DNA from: an uncultured Oligoflexia bacterium
GTDB lineage: Bacteria; Bdellovibrionota; Bacteriovoracia; Bacteriovoracales; Bacteriovoracaceae
Assembly: GCA_950061135.1 (NCBI GenBank)
Contig: CATLVU010000016.1
Coordinates: 1-35,427, forward strand
Reading direction: 5' to 3'
DNA: 35,427 bases
Position 1 is the first letter of the stretch; each line of letters starts with the position of its first letter. Shown piece by piece: positions 16,018 to 24,398 of this stretch. The notes under the pieces were generated by a model, which worked only from the letters and a program-made list of their open reading frames with translations, was not told the DNA's origin and made no database searches. A program made the translations under genes and the position numbers.

Positions 16018-17595
16018 ATGTTTATTCGAAGCTCATTTTTTTATTTAGGCTTATTGTTTCTGACTTTTAATACTTCTTTTGCTGTAGAAGATCGTTTTAA
16101 AGCTGTTTATATTGATATTGCTAATTCTAATTTTGAAGAAGCATTTAATAAATTAGATAAATTGAATATTAGATCAGCGGAGAGCGATTACCTAAAAGGC
16201 CTATCAAGTTTTAGAGTTGGAGAGTATGATCGGGCAGAAAAATATTTTCAAAGAGCGATAGATAAAAAATTCGATGCAAAAGATATATATTATGAATATG
16301 CTCAGGTTCTATATACCCAAAATAAACTTATAAAAGCACTTAATTATTTTAAAGAATCTGTTAAGAAAAAATATAAAGTAGGGGTTTCACTTTATTATTT
16401 GGCCTATATTTCTCAAGAGCGAAAAGATTATAAAAAAGCGATCAGTTTTTATAAAATGATAGAAAAGCTTCCAAAAGATAAGAAAAAAGATGTACTTCAA
16501 GCTTCAAGAATGCAGATCGCAGATATCTATCTTGCTCAAGTTCAAAAAGTGCCTGATTCCTTTCAATCAATTGATAAGTACGTTATCCCCCAATACGAAA
16601 AAGCATTGGATGTTGATAAAAAATCAGCTTTAGCGGATGATATTCGTAAAAAAATTTTTGAGCTACAAAGCCGTTATGATTTAGTTTTATTTAAGATGAG
16701 AAATGGAAGGCCAACTGCAAGACCTCCTTATTTTTTAAAAGCAAATATTTTATATGGCCAGGATAGCAATGTAAACATTTTAGATGATGATTCAAGAAGT
16801 GAGTTAGAAGACAAGGATATCGCTTCCGCTTATTACAATGCTGGCTTTTTTGGAAGATATACCTTTTACCCAAACAATATTGTCTCTGTCTCTCCTGAAT
16901 TGTCTTTTTCATATACAAAATACTTATCAGACAGTGAGCGAATAAAAATTAATAATAACTATGCATTAACTTCTGGTTTGAAGTTTAATTTTGAACATGA
17001 AATTAATAAAAAACCGGCAACTACATATTTAGGGATTAATTTCACTCAGAACTTTGATGACGAAGATGCAGATGACTCATTGGAAAAAAGAGATACGACT
17101 TGGCGCTTTTCTTTGAGTGAAGAGATGAATCTATGGAAGCGAAACACTTCGACTATCTCAGTGAGCTACTCAGACGTGAAAGGAGTGGAAGAAGAAAATA
17201 CGAATAACTTAACAAGTTTTAGCCTTGAACAATTAATCTTTTTTGGAAAGACAACTTTTTTCTTTTACACCTCTTATGACTTAACGAGATATACTTTGGA
17301 AGAAAACGAAGTACTAAATACTAATGGTTTAAGTTTTAGATTAGACCTGATTCTACCTACTTTCATGGGACTTTTTAACCCTTCTTTTTACTATGGAACA
17401 ACAAGTACTGATTACTATGAGAATGAAGATCGAGGAGAAACACAGAAATCATCTTACGGAGTTATTTTAAATCGACCTCTTTCTAAAAAATGGTATTTAA
17501 CTTTTGATGGAAGCTTTGAGCAACAAACTGGAGGCTTAGAAACAGATGTTTACGATAAGACAATTGTGAGTGTGTACCTCGATTATATTTTTTAA
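16018..17595 (+). CDS. TPR plus beta-barrel outer-membrane protein
   Basis: A signal peptide (1-22) precedes about four tetratricopeptide repeats (about residues 30-200, for example KGLSSFRVGEYDRAEKYFQR and LAYISQERKDYKKAISFYK). A barrel of roughly 290 residues follows. It opens with a GQDSNVN element typical of TPR-barrel outer-membrane proteins and ends with VYLDYIF, a C-terminal aromatic barrel signal. The architecture resembles Slam (surface lipoprotein assembly modulator) and other TPR-porins. Substrate is unknown. AGGGAAAGG precedes the ATG. Its end shares a TTAA palindrome with the convergent histidine kinase gene. Confidence 0.8.
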   Translation: MFIRSSFFYLGLLFLTFNTSFAVEDRFKAVYIDIANSNFEEAFNKLDKLNIRSAESDYLKGLSSFRVGEYDRAEKYFQRAIDKKFDAKDIYYEYAQVLYTQNKLIKALNYFKESVKKKYKVGVSLYYLAYISQERKDYKKAISFYKMIEKLPKDKKKDVLQASRMQIADIYLAQVQKVPDSFQSIDKYVIPQYEKALDVDKKSALADDIRKKIFELQSRYDLVLFKMRNGRPTARPPYFLKANILYGQDSNVNILDDDSRSELEDKDIASAYYNAGFFGRYTFYPNNIVSVSPELSFSYTKYLSDSERIKINNNYALTSGLKFNFEHEINKKPATTYLGINFTQNFDDEDADDSLEKRDTTWRFSLSEEMNLWKRNTSTISVSYSDVKGVEEENTNNLTSFSLEQLIFFGKTTFFFYTSYDLTRYTLEENEVLNTNGLSFRLDLILPTFMGLFNPSFYYGTTSTDYYENEDRGETQKSSYGVILNRPLSKKWYLTFDGSFEQQTGGLETDVYDKTIVSVYLDYIF

Positions 17596-18947
17596 TAATT
17601 AGGTAGCAAGATCGTAAAACGAGTTCCTTTACCAACTTCACTTTCAACAGTAATTTTGCCTTTATGCTTATTAATAATATGTTTAACTATAGATAAGCCT
17701 AGCCCACTACCATCAATTTTATTTGCTTGCGGGTTATTTTGCACTCTGTAGAAACGCTCAAAAATACGATCAAGGTCTTTAGGGTCAATTCCAGGCCCAA
17801 AGTCGGATATTTTAATTTCAGTTAAGCCGCTAAAATCTAAAACACTTATTTCAATGGATGCTGTATCACTTTGAGAATACTTAACTGAATTGTCTATTAA
17901 ATTTGTTAATGCATGTTCAATCAGTTTTTTGTCAGCAAAAATATTCTGTTCAACCTGATATGAGATATTGATGGCCTTATTTTTATATTTTCCTTTCAAT
18001 GTAGACTCGATTGATTTAAAGAGCTGTAAACTATTGATCTGCTCGGCTTTTATTTCATACTGAGACTCAATGACAGAAAGTTTTAAAAGATTGTTAAATA
18101 GGTCTTCAAGTTTTTCAGAGTTAAAAATAATTCGTTTAAGTGGAGCTTGAACTTCTTCGGGACAATTTGAGTCAGGCGCAGTTAGTAATTGGGAGAATCC
18201 TTTAATTGCTGTTAAGGGAGTTCTTATCTCATGTGAAACATTTGCGACAAAATCAACACGCATTTTTTCTGTTAATTTTGCTTCTGATACATTATAGAAA
18301 ACTGCAAGAAAACCTGTTCTTTTTTTGTCCACATTATAAATAGGAGTAACAGTTATATCAAAATAGTTGAACTTTATCTTTTGTCCTCTGATTGTTTGAG
18401 GTTGGTCTAACTCTTTTGCACTTTCAAAAAGTTGCAAAATTTCAGGCATAGATTCAAAAGTTTTCCAAATTTTTGTTTGCTGTTCATTTGGAAAGAGGTG
18501 ATCAAAATGTTTATTATATTGAACAATGTTTAAATAACTATCCACCCATACGATTGGTCCTGGAATAGATTCCATTAAAGTGGTGGCTTGAATCTTATTT
18601 GTTTTAATTTCGGAGCTTTGTTCTTGGATATACTTCTCTGTTATCCTGAGCATCTCTTTTATCAATATCAATTCGTTTTTTTGATATAATAGATTGATTT
18701 TTTTATCATGAGGTAGAATATGCTGAAGACTATGAAGCTTTTCGAGTACCTTTTTAAATGGAAGTGATTTTAAATAACCCTGAATAATAGAAACGATAGT
18801 AAGAAAAAAAATAACAATAAGAATTTTTGGAAAAATATATTCTTCATAGGAGATAGAAATTACGAAGGTTAAAACTGCAGTAATGATAATAAGAATAATC
18901 CGTGCACGGATACTTCTTACAAAATAATGCCAAGGAAAATTACTCAT
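17592..18947 (-). CDS. PhoR-like sensor histidine kinase
   Basis: Order: two transmembrane helices close to the N-terminus (about 14-33 and 38-56) with almost no periplasmic loop, a linker helix, a PAS-like domain (about 120-225), HisKA with the phosphoacceptor His239 in VANVSHEIRTPLTAIKG, and HATPase with N box TNLIDNSVKYS, G1 box DFGPGIDP, F box RIFERFYRV and G2 box GSGLGLSIVKH. The missing sensor loop suggests it reads a signal in the membrane or through a partner, as PhoR does. Its ATG overlaps the stop of the response regulator gene. The stimulus cannot be assigned. Confidence 0.9.
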   Translation of the reverse strand: MSNFPWHYFVRSIRARIILIIITAVLTFVISISYEEYIFPKILIVIFFLTIVSIIQGYLKSLPFKKVLEKLHSLQHILPHDKKINLLYQKNELILIKEMLRITEKYIQEQSSEIKTNKIQATTLMESIPGPIVWVDSYLNIVQYNKHFDHLFPNEQQTKIWKTFESMPEILQLFESAKELDQPQTIRGQKIKFNYFDITVTPIYNVDKKRTGFLAVFYNVSEAKLTEKMRVDFVANVSHEIRTPLTAIKGFSQLLTAPDSNCPEEVQAPLKRIIFNSEKLEDLFNNLLKLSVIESQYEIKAEQINSLQLFKSIESTLKGKYKNKAINISYQVEQNIFADKKLIEHALTNLIDNSVKYSQSDTASIEISVLDFSGLTEIKISDFGPGIDPKDLDRIFERFYRVQNNPQANKIDGSGLGLSIVKHIINKHKGKITVESEVGKGTRFTILLPNY

Positions 18948-19630
18948 AAGTTTTTAAAACGATATCCAACACCGCGTATCGTTTCTATATAGTTTGAAGC
19001 AGTATTTAATTTTTTTCTAAGCCCTGCTATATGGGTATCAATTGTTCTATTGGTAACATGTACTTCTTCGCCTAGAATTTCTTGGATGAGTTTTTTTCGA
19101 GAAAAAACTATCCCTGGTTGAGATGTTATTTTTACAAGAATTTCAAACTCAGTATGAGTTAGTTGTATTAACTGAGATTCAACATAGACTTCATGTTTTT
19201 CAAAGTCTATTTTCAAGCTTTGATATTCAAATGTATTATTACTGCTTTCTTTTGTATTTTTTCTAAGTTGCGCTCTGACTCTGGCATGAAGGATATCAAT
19301 ATCAAAAGGCTTTACAATATAATCATCAGCCCCTGCATCAAGACCTTCTACTATATTATCTGGTTCTCCCATGGCCGTAACAAGAATAATTGGGGAGGAT
19401 GAGAGCTTTGAGTCAGTTCGAATATATTTACAAATTTCGATACCGGTAGAGTCTGGTAGCATCCTATCGACTAAAAAAAGCGAGTAGGAGTACTGGGACA
19501 TAAGATTTTTAGCTTCTTTAAAGTTTTCTGTGGAATCAACATTATAATTTTTTAGTTTTAGTTGAAGAGTTAAAATCTCTCTAATGTCAGAATCATCTTC
19601 AATTATTAAAATTCTATCTTTTTCGCTCAT
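18944..19630 (-). CDS. OmpR/PhoB-family response regulator
   Basis: The receiver domain (1-120) has the acidic pair in IIEDDSD, phosphoacceptor Asp55 in LVDRMLPDSTG, Thr in LVTAMG and Lys in DYIVKPFD. A winged-helix DNA-binding domain (about 135-225) ends in RTIDTHIAGLRKKLN and ETIRGVGYRF, typical of the PhoB/OmpR family. It is first in an operon with the histidine kinase. The start is preceded by AGGATC. The sodB terminator ends only about 16 bases upstream, so its own promoter position is unclear (see findings). Confidence 0.92.
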   Translation of the reverse strand: MSEKDRILIIEDDSDIREILTLQLKLKNYNVDSTENFKEAKNLMSQYSYSLFLVDRMLPDSTGIEICKYIRTDSKLSSSPIILVTAMGEPDNIVEGLDAGADDYIVKPFDIDILHARVRAQLRKNTKESSNNTFEYQSLKIDFEKHEVYVESQLIQLTHTEFEILVKITSQPGIVFSRKKLIQEILGEEVHVTNRTIDTHIAGLRKKLNTASNYIETIRGVGYRFKNL

Positions 19631-19645
19631 TTTTAGATCCTATGC

Positions 19646-19674
19646 AAAAAAAAAAGGGCCGATAATCGGCCCTT
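19646..19674 (-). terminator. Intrinsic terminator of sodB
   Basis: Read on the minus strand, GGGCCGA / TCGGCCC with flanking AA/TT pairs closes a 9-bp stem on a 3-base loop and is followed by an uninterrupted run of T (complement of 19646-19655). It begins five bases after the sodB stop codon. Confidence 0.85.
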
Positions 19675-19678
19675 CAGT

Positions 19679-20251
19679 TTATAGCTGAGAATTAACAAAA
19701 TTCCAATTAACTAGTGCCCAAAAAGCATCAATGTATTTAGGTCTCGCGTTTCTATAATCAACATAATAAGCATGCTCCCAAACATCAATTGTTAAAAGTG
19801 CTTTTCTATTATGTCTCATTGGCGTGTCTGCATTTGATGTATTGAAAATTTCAAGTTCACCATTATTTTCAACAAGCCAAGTCCAACCAGAACCAAAGTT
19901 TGTAGCTGCAGTATTTGTAAATTCTTCTTTGAATTTATCAAAGCTACCCCATTTGGCAGTGATTTTATCTGCAATTGCACCAGTCGCTGCACCACCTGCA
20001 TTTGGAGCTAAACAGTTCCAATAAAACGTGTGATTCCATACTTGAGCAGCATTGTTAAAAACTCCTCCTTCTGACTTCATCACAATTTCTTCAAGAGTTG
20101 ATTCAGCAAATTGACTACCCGGAAGCGCTGCATTCAACTTCGTAACATATGCATTATGATGCTTTCCATAGTGGTACTCAATAGTTTCTTTTGAGATATG
20201 CGGCTCTAGCGCATCTTGTGCCCATGGCAACTCAGGTAATTTGTGTTCCAT
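19679..20251 (-). CDS. sodB: Iron superoxide dismutase
   Basis: Converts superoxide to hydrogen peroxide and oxygen in the cytoplasm. Metal ligands are all present: His27 (YHYGKHH), His74 (VWNHTFYWN), Asp156 and His160 (DVWEHAYYVDYRN). Gln70 in NNAAQVWNH is the active-site Gln position typical of Fe-type enzymes (Mn enzymes place it elsewhere). Length 190 aa is normal. A strong GGAGGA lies five to six bases before the ATG and an intrinsic terminator follows. Confidence 0.95.
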   Translation of the reverse strand: MEHKLPELPWAQDALEPHISKETIEYHYGKHHNAYVTKLNAALPGSQFAESTLEEIVMKSEGGVFNNAAQVWNHTFYWNCLAPNAGGAATGAIADKITAKWGSFDKFKEEFTNTAATNFGSGWTWLVENNGELEIFNTSNADTPMRHNRKALLTIDVWEHAYYVDYRNARPKYIDAFWALVNWNFVNSQL

Positions 20252-20328
20252 AATTCCTCCAATGATATTAATGTTTTGCTAGTTGTATCATATTTTTTCA
20301 AATATGCATTAACCAATGCAATAAATGC

Positions 20329-20357
20329 TTTAAAATGTCTTTGGATAAATCTAGAAT
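20329..20357 (+). promoter_or_regulatory. Candidate promoter placing the start at the LPP20 ATG
   Basis: TTTAAA (20329-20334), a 17-base spacer, then TAGAAT (20352-20357). The usual seven-base distance puts transcription start at or beside the ATG at 20364, and no ribosome-binding site is present. This suggests a leaderless first gene of the envelope operon. Confidence 0.45.
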
Positions 20358-20363
20358 ATCTGC

Positions 20364-21338
20364 ATGGTAAAATCGGTCAAATTTATTGTTTCTGCGATCA
20401 TTATTGTCGGACTTTATTCTTGTAGTATAGGCACAAAAAAAACGCAACTTAACAAGAAGAATAAGCCATTATGGCTCAGCTCCCCCAATGAGCTATGTGA
20501 GAAAGAACTAAACTTATGTGCAGTAGGCGAAGGTGATAATTATAAATCTAGTGATGCAGATGCTTATACTTCTTTGGCCAGTTATTTTTCAGTTAAGATT
20601 AATTCTCAGTTAAATATAAAACATACTGAGTTAACATCTGGAGATTTTGTTGAGATCCAAGAGATTGCAACTAATGAGCTTGAAAAACAAGTTGATACCA
20701 TTTTGGAAACGGCCCAAATAACAAATAAATTCAATGATGGAAGTCGTTATTATTCCTTGGTAAAGTTAGATAAAATAAAACTATCTAAACTTCTGGATAG
20801 TAGAATCGATGAGCTGGACAAAAAAATATTCTATTTTTATGGCCTAAATAACAAGTTATACGTCAAAAAGATCTATGCTCTATTTCAGGAGAGAACAAAT
20901 TTAAATGAACATAAAATACTTGTTGATGGCAAAAGTAAGAAGATAAACTTTAGCTTAGAACAAGTAGAAACAATTAAACAAAGTTCTGAAAATAGAAAAA
21001 TTAAATTGAAGTTCTCTGGTGAAATTAGTCGCGTGTTGAAGCAGAAAATTCAAGAGTTGTTCGAGCAACTAGGCTACCAAGTTACAAATGATGGAACTGC
21101 TAGTTATGTGATAGCCGTGAATCTAAAAGTTAATGAACTCTATTTAAATGTACGTGCATTTAAAAAATATGAATTAATTTTAAATTTAGTTTCTAAAGAT
21201 AATGATCAAAAGCGTTTAGGAAGCGTATTGGTAAGTTTAATTGATACAGGTCGAAATAAATTAACTGTTTTATCAAAATCAAGAGAAGCTTTAATTGAAA
21301 AGATTGAAAATAAGATAACTCAACTTAATTTAAACTAA
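20364..21338 (+). CDS. LPP20-family lipoprotein
   Basis: The signal peptide ends in lipobox GLYSC (Cys20). Next comes the LPP20 family pattern: PLWLSSPNE, then CAVGEGDNYKSSDADAYTSL, a small domain often found with LpoB-type lipoproteins. The C-terminal half (about 200-324) is a second alpha/beta domain, possibly related to the nucleotide-binding-like folds of this group. It starts an operon with LpoB-like and COG3014-like lipoprotein genes (gaps of 9 and 6 bases). Expected to sit in the periplasm on the outer or inner membrane. Exact role unknown. Confidence 0.75.
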   Translation: MVKSVKFIVSAIIIVGLYSCSIGTKKTQLNKKNKPLWLSSPNELCEKELNLCAVGEGDNYKSSDADAYTSLASYFSVKINSQLNIKHTELTSGDFVEIQEIATNELEKQVDTILETAQITNKFNDGSRYYSLVKLDKIKLSKLLDSRIDELDKKIFYFYGLNNKLYVKKIYALFQERTNLNEHKILVDGKSKKINFSLEQVETIKQSSENRKIKLKFSGEISRVLKQKIQELFEQLGYQVTNDGTASYVIAVNLKVNELYLNVRAFKKYELILNLVSKDNDQKRLGSVLVSLIDTGRNKLTVLSKSREALIEKIENKITQLNLN

Positions 21339-21347
21339 GGATATTTT

Positions 21348-21953
21348 ATGAAGTATTTATTTTTATTATTTATTTTTACAAGTTTACTATCTTGTTCAAG
21401 CTTCAAAGCTGAAAGAGTCGGAGCAAAGGACGCAGATGAGAAAGGACTTGAGATCACAGATAACTGGATGAGCGAAGACACCAGACAAACAGTGAAAGAG
21501 TTATTAAAGCAAATGAGAGAGCACAAGGGTTATAAAAAATACCGAGCACGTTTCAGAGGAGAACCTAAAGTCTTTATTGGAGAGGTACAAAATAATACTT
21601 CTGAAGCTTATTTCCCGATTGGAGACTTAAATGATGAATTCTTAACAGAGATTTCAAAAACAGGTGAATTTATCTTAATCGATGCTGCAGCTAGAGAGAA
21701 AATTCTTGATGAAATTACATATCAAAACGATGGTATGGTTGATCCTAGTACTGCTAAACAAATAGGGCAGCAAATAGGTGCTGATCTTATGATTTTTGGA
21801 AGTATTTATATGAAACCAGAAAAAAGAGATGGTAAAAAGATAAAAGAATACTCAGTGAATCTAAGAATGACCGATATTCAAAAAGGAATAGAAATTCTAA
21901 GAGTAAGGACTAAAACATATAAGTATTCAGATCAGAGCTCTTTTGGGTGGTAA
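21348..21953 (+). CDS. LpoB-like lipoprotein
   Basis: Lipoprotein (lipobox LLSC, Cys16) with the fold of LpoB, the outer-membrane activator of peptidoglycan synthase PBP1b. Typical elements are PKVFIGEVQNNTSE, IGDLNDEFLTEISKTGEFIL, DPSTAKQIGQQIGADLMIFG and the closing strands VNLRMTDIQKGIEILRV. In many other bacteria LpoB-like proteins are encoded beside LPP20 and COG3014 genes, as here, so an envelope or cell-wall function is likely, but direct PBP activation is unproven. AAGGA precedes the ATG. Confidence 0.75.
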   Translation: MKYLFLLFIFTSLLSCSSFKAERVGAKDADEKGLEITDNWMSEDTRQTVKELLKQMREHKGYKKYRARFRGEPKVFIGEVQNNTSEAYFPIGDLNDEFLTEISKTGEFILIDAAAREKILDEITYQNDGMVDPSTAKQIGQQIGADLMIFGSIYMKPEKRDGKKIKEYSVNLRMTDIQKGIEILRVRTKTYKYSDQSSFGW

Positions 21954-21959
21954 TATAAA

Positions 21960-23465
21960 TTGCGATATATCTTTCTTCTCTCAATCTTTATTAGTTGTGC
22001 TCATCAACATGTAAAACTGCAAACAGAGATTAGAAATAACTATCTAAAAGGTGAGTTTCGACAGTCTATAGAAGTATTAGATAAGAGTGATTATAAAAAA
22101 AATGACTCTAATAAATTACTGTACTTAATGGAGAAGGGACGTCTGCAATTGATGTCTCAAGAATATTTAAAGGCTTTTGAAACATTTACTTCGGCCATTG
22201 AGCTGAAGGATAAACTTTATACTAAAAGTGTTTCAAATGAAATTAAAGTCGCCACTCAAAGCGAGTCAAAAGGTATCTACTATGGAACGATTGTTGAAAA
22301 AAACTATCTTTACTTTGCAAGTATAATAAGTCTTTATCACTTATCACTAAAAGATAATTCTTATAAGAGCAAGATTAGAAATATTCTCATCTCTTGGGAC
22401 TCATACTTACAAACAATAAAAAAAGAAAATGATGAAGTTGAAAGTCTTATTCAGTGGTGTAGACTTAATGCAGCAATTATGCATGAATACTTAAACACAA
22501 GAAGAGATAGTGAAACAGCACTTATTTTGTATAAAAACATTAAAATTAGTGCTGATAAGAATAAAGTTGTGAATCATTACGTAGATTATAAAATTCAAGA
22601 ATTATCAAAAAGACTAAAACGACCAGTTAGCAAAAAAATAAAGTTCTCCAAGGAATCAAATAGTATATTAGCTCAAATGAGTGAAAAAAAAATTACATTC
22701 TTAATAGAAAAAGGTTTAGTTTCTGAATATGGGACTAAAGAATATTCTTTGAACTTAGCATCCCAAATAGATGAAATTGATTCTCCCGCATTAAAAGAAA
22801 CAATAAATCAAATAGGAGTTCCTATATTAGCTTATTTCATGTTAGGGCCATTGGGACTTGGTACTACAACTTATGTCAAAAATAATATAGCGGTTACGAC
22901 AAGACACAACCTTGGCGAAAAATTAATCAAAGAGGTTGGACTAGAGTATGAGGTTCCTTATACTTCTTATCAGGATAAGAATTATAATTATTATTTAGTT
23001 TTAAAAAACGGTAAAAAACAAATTTTAAAAAAGAAGCTATTTGTTTTAAGTGACTTTAGTTTACTTGCTTTATCCGCAAGAAAAATAAGAGAACAAAGTA
23101 TTGCGACCAAAAGGAAAAGCCGGATAGCTTTAAAATACTTAACCGCCGCGGTCGCATCATATAGTACGTTTAAGTCAATCTCTAATAATGACCCTAATAA
23201 TTTACTTGCCAGATCTGCTGCCTATGCTCAGTTTTTACTTGCCCAAAAAACTATTCTAGAGACAGAAAAACCCGATACTCGTTATTGGTCAACAATGCCA
23301 GCAAAACAATTAATTTGTGATGTTTCGGTACCTGAAGGGAAGTATCAAGTATTCATGGAAGTTTTTGACCAAAACAGTAGTCTCGTAGATGAAGTTTATA
23401 TCTCTAAAATTGAAATCAATAGTTCTACTGAGACATTTTTTTCCCATGCTTTAAATACATTATAA
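21960..23465 (+). CDS. COG3014-like TPR lipoprotein
   Basis: The start is TTG, six bases after the LpoB-like stop, with GGTGG upstream. A lipobox (FISC, Cys13) marks it as a lipoprotein. The first 220 residues are helical repeats of TPR type (GEFRQSIEVLDKS; EYLKAFETFTSAIELKD; RDSETALILYKNIK). The middle has a glycine-rich hydrophobic stretch (ILAYFMLGPLGLGT) and the C-terminal part is a folded domain. Length and neighbourhood match the uncharacterised COG3014 group that accompanies LpoB/LPP20 lipoproteins. Function unknown. Confidence 0.6.
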   Translation: MRYIFLLSIFISCAHQHVKLQTEIRNNYLKGEFRQSIEVLDKSDYKKNDSNKLLYLMEKGRLQLMSQEYLKAFETFTSAIELKDKLYTKSVSNEIKVATQSESKGIYYGTIVEKNYLYFASIISLYHLSLKDNSYKSKIRNILISWDSYLQTIKKENDEVESLIQWCRLNAAIMHEYLNTRRDSETALILYKNIKISADKNKVVNHYVDYKIQELSKRLKRPVSKKIKFSKESNSILAQMSEKKITFLIEKGLVSEYGTKEYSLNLASQIDEIDSPALKETINQIGVPILAYFMLGPLGLGTTTYVKNNIAVTTRHNLGEKLIKEVGLEYEVPYTSYQDKNYNYYLVLKNGKKQILKKKLFVLSDFSLLALSARKIREQSIATKRKSRIALKYLTAAVASYSTFKSISNNDPNNLLARSAAYAQFLLAQKTILETEKPDTRYWSTMPAKQLICDVSVPEGKYQVFMEVFDQNSSLVDEVYISKIEINSSTETFFSHALNTL

Positions 23466-23495
23466 TTAATTACTAGATAAGCCGATTAAGGCTTT

Positions 23496-24398
23496 ATGAA
23501 ATTGAATATCTCGTTTCTTATTTTAGTACTTTTTTCCAATCTTTACGCATCTAGTGTTTTGATAGATGACCCCTTTCGTTCATCTAAACCATGGTTTATT
23601 AAAAATAATGAAGAAAGAAGTGTGAGAAGATTGCTTATTAAGCTCGCAAGTTCTCCTCTAGGTAAAGAGCTAATTAAAAGTGCAAATAATAAAGCGAAGG
23701 CAAGAGGTGAAACCTTATACGATGTTATTAAAGCAGGTCGGGGGTCATTAACTGACACAACATTAATCAGAAAGTTTACGGTGGGAAACCCAGAGCATAT
23801 TGTTTATGAAACTCAAGCGAAAGTTTATATTAATAAGAACTTGAATCAGTATGATGCTTTGCTGGACTTAGCACATGAATTAACACATTTTGTTTACCGA
23901 AAAGATTTTAATCCATATGTAAAAAACTTTAGCCTTGATGAGTTTATTCAAAGTACAATTGAAGGTGAAGGCGGGGAAGTAAGAGCATTTATTACTGAGT
24001 GTAAGATCGCTGCTCAAATCTTTGGGGGTGTTAGAAGTGGTCGAAGTAACTGCGCTGCAATTCAAGACGGGCAGGAGTATTCATTTTCTAAGGCCAAAGA
24101 AATGTTCTATCAGGTCGGTGATCATTTTCATCGATTTAATAAATTATTAGAGATAAAAAAAATTCGAGAGAGTTTTCCTGAACTTAGTGATAATAAAGCA
24201 AGCTTTGTTTCATCTGCCTATGGGATTCCATATCCGGTTGCTGCTTTTGAAGAGTATGTGACAGTGTTAAATAAAGTCTGCCAAAACGATAAGAAAAGAC
24301 TAAGCTATTTTAAACAAGTTCCAGACAGGTCTCCGGCTTCAAAGATAAGTGCGATTGAGAAAAGTTATGAGTCTAGGTGTAAAAACTTTACTCTGTAG
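23496..24398 (+). CDS. Secreted putative zinc metalloprotease
   Basis: A signal peptide (1-18) precedes a domain with the zinc-binding HELTH motif (His127, Glu128, His131) in LDLAHELTHFVY. A Glu-rich segment about 25 residues later (EGEGGEVRAF, Glu156-Glu161) could supply the third ligand, as in gluzincins. No exact family recognised. Four cysteines beyond the signal (in ITECKI, SNCAAI, KVCQND and SRCKNF) may be paired. It follows the lipoprotein operon after 30 bases and may belong to it. The end overlaps the convergent methyltransferase gene by 11 bases. Confidence 0.7.
   Translation: MKLNISFLILVLFSNLYASSVLIDDPFRSSKPWFIKNNEERSVRRLLIKLASSPLGKELIKSANNKAKARGETLYDVIKAGRGSLTDTTLIRKFTVGNPEHIVYETQAKVYINKNLNQYDALLDLAHELTHFVYRKDFNPYVKNFSLDEFIQSTIEGEGGEVRAFITECKIAAQIFGGVRSGRSNCAAIQDGQEYSFSKAKEMFYQVGDHFHRFNKLLEIKKIRESFPELSDNKASFVSSAYGIPYPVAAFEEYVTVLNKVCQNDKKRLSYFKQVPDRSPASKISAIEKSYESRCKNFTL

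Noticed and set aside
16691-16918. 75-residue minus-strand frame within the barrel gene
   Set aside because: Shadow of the TPR-barrel coding strand without start signals.
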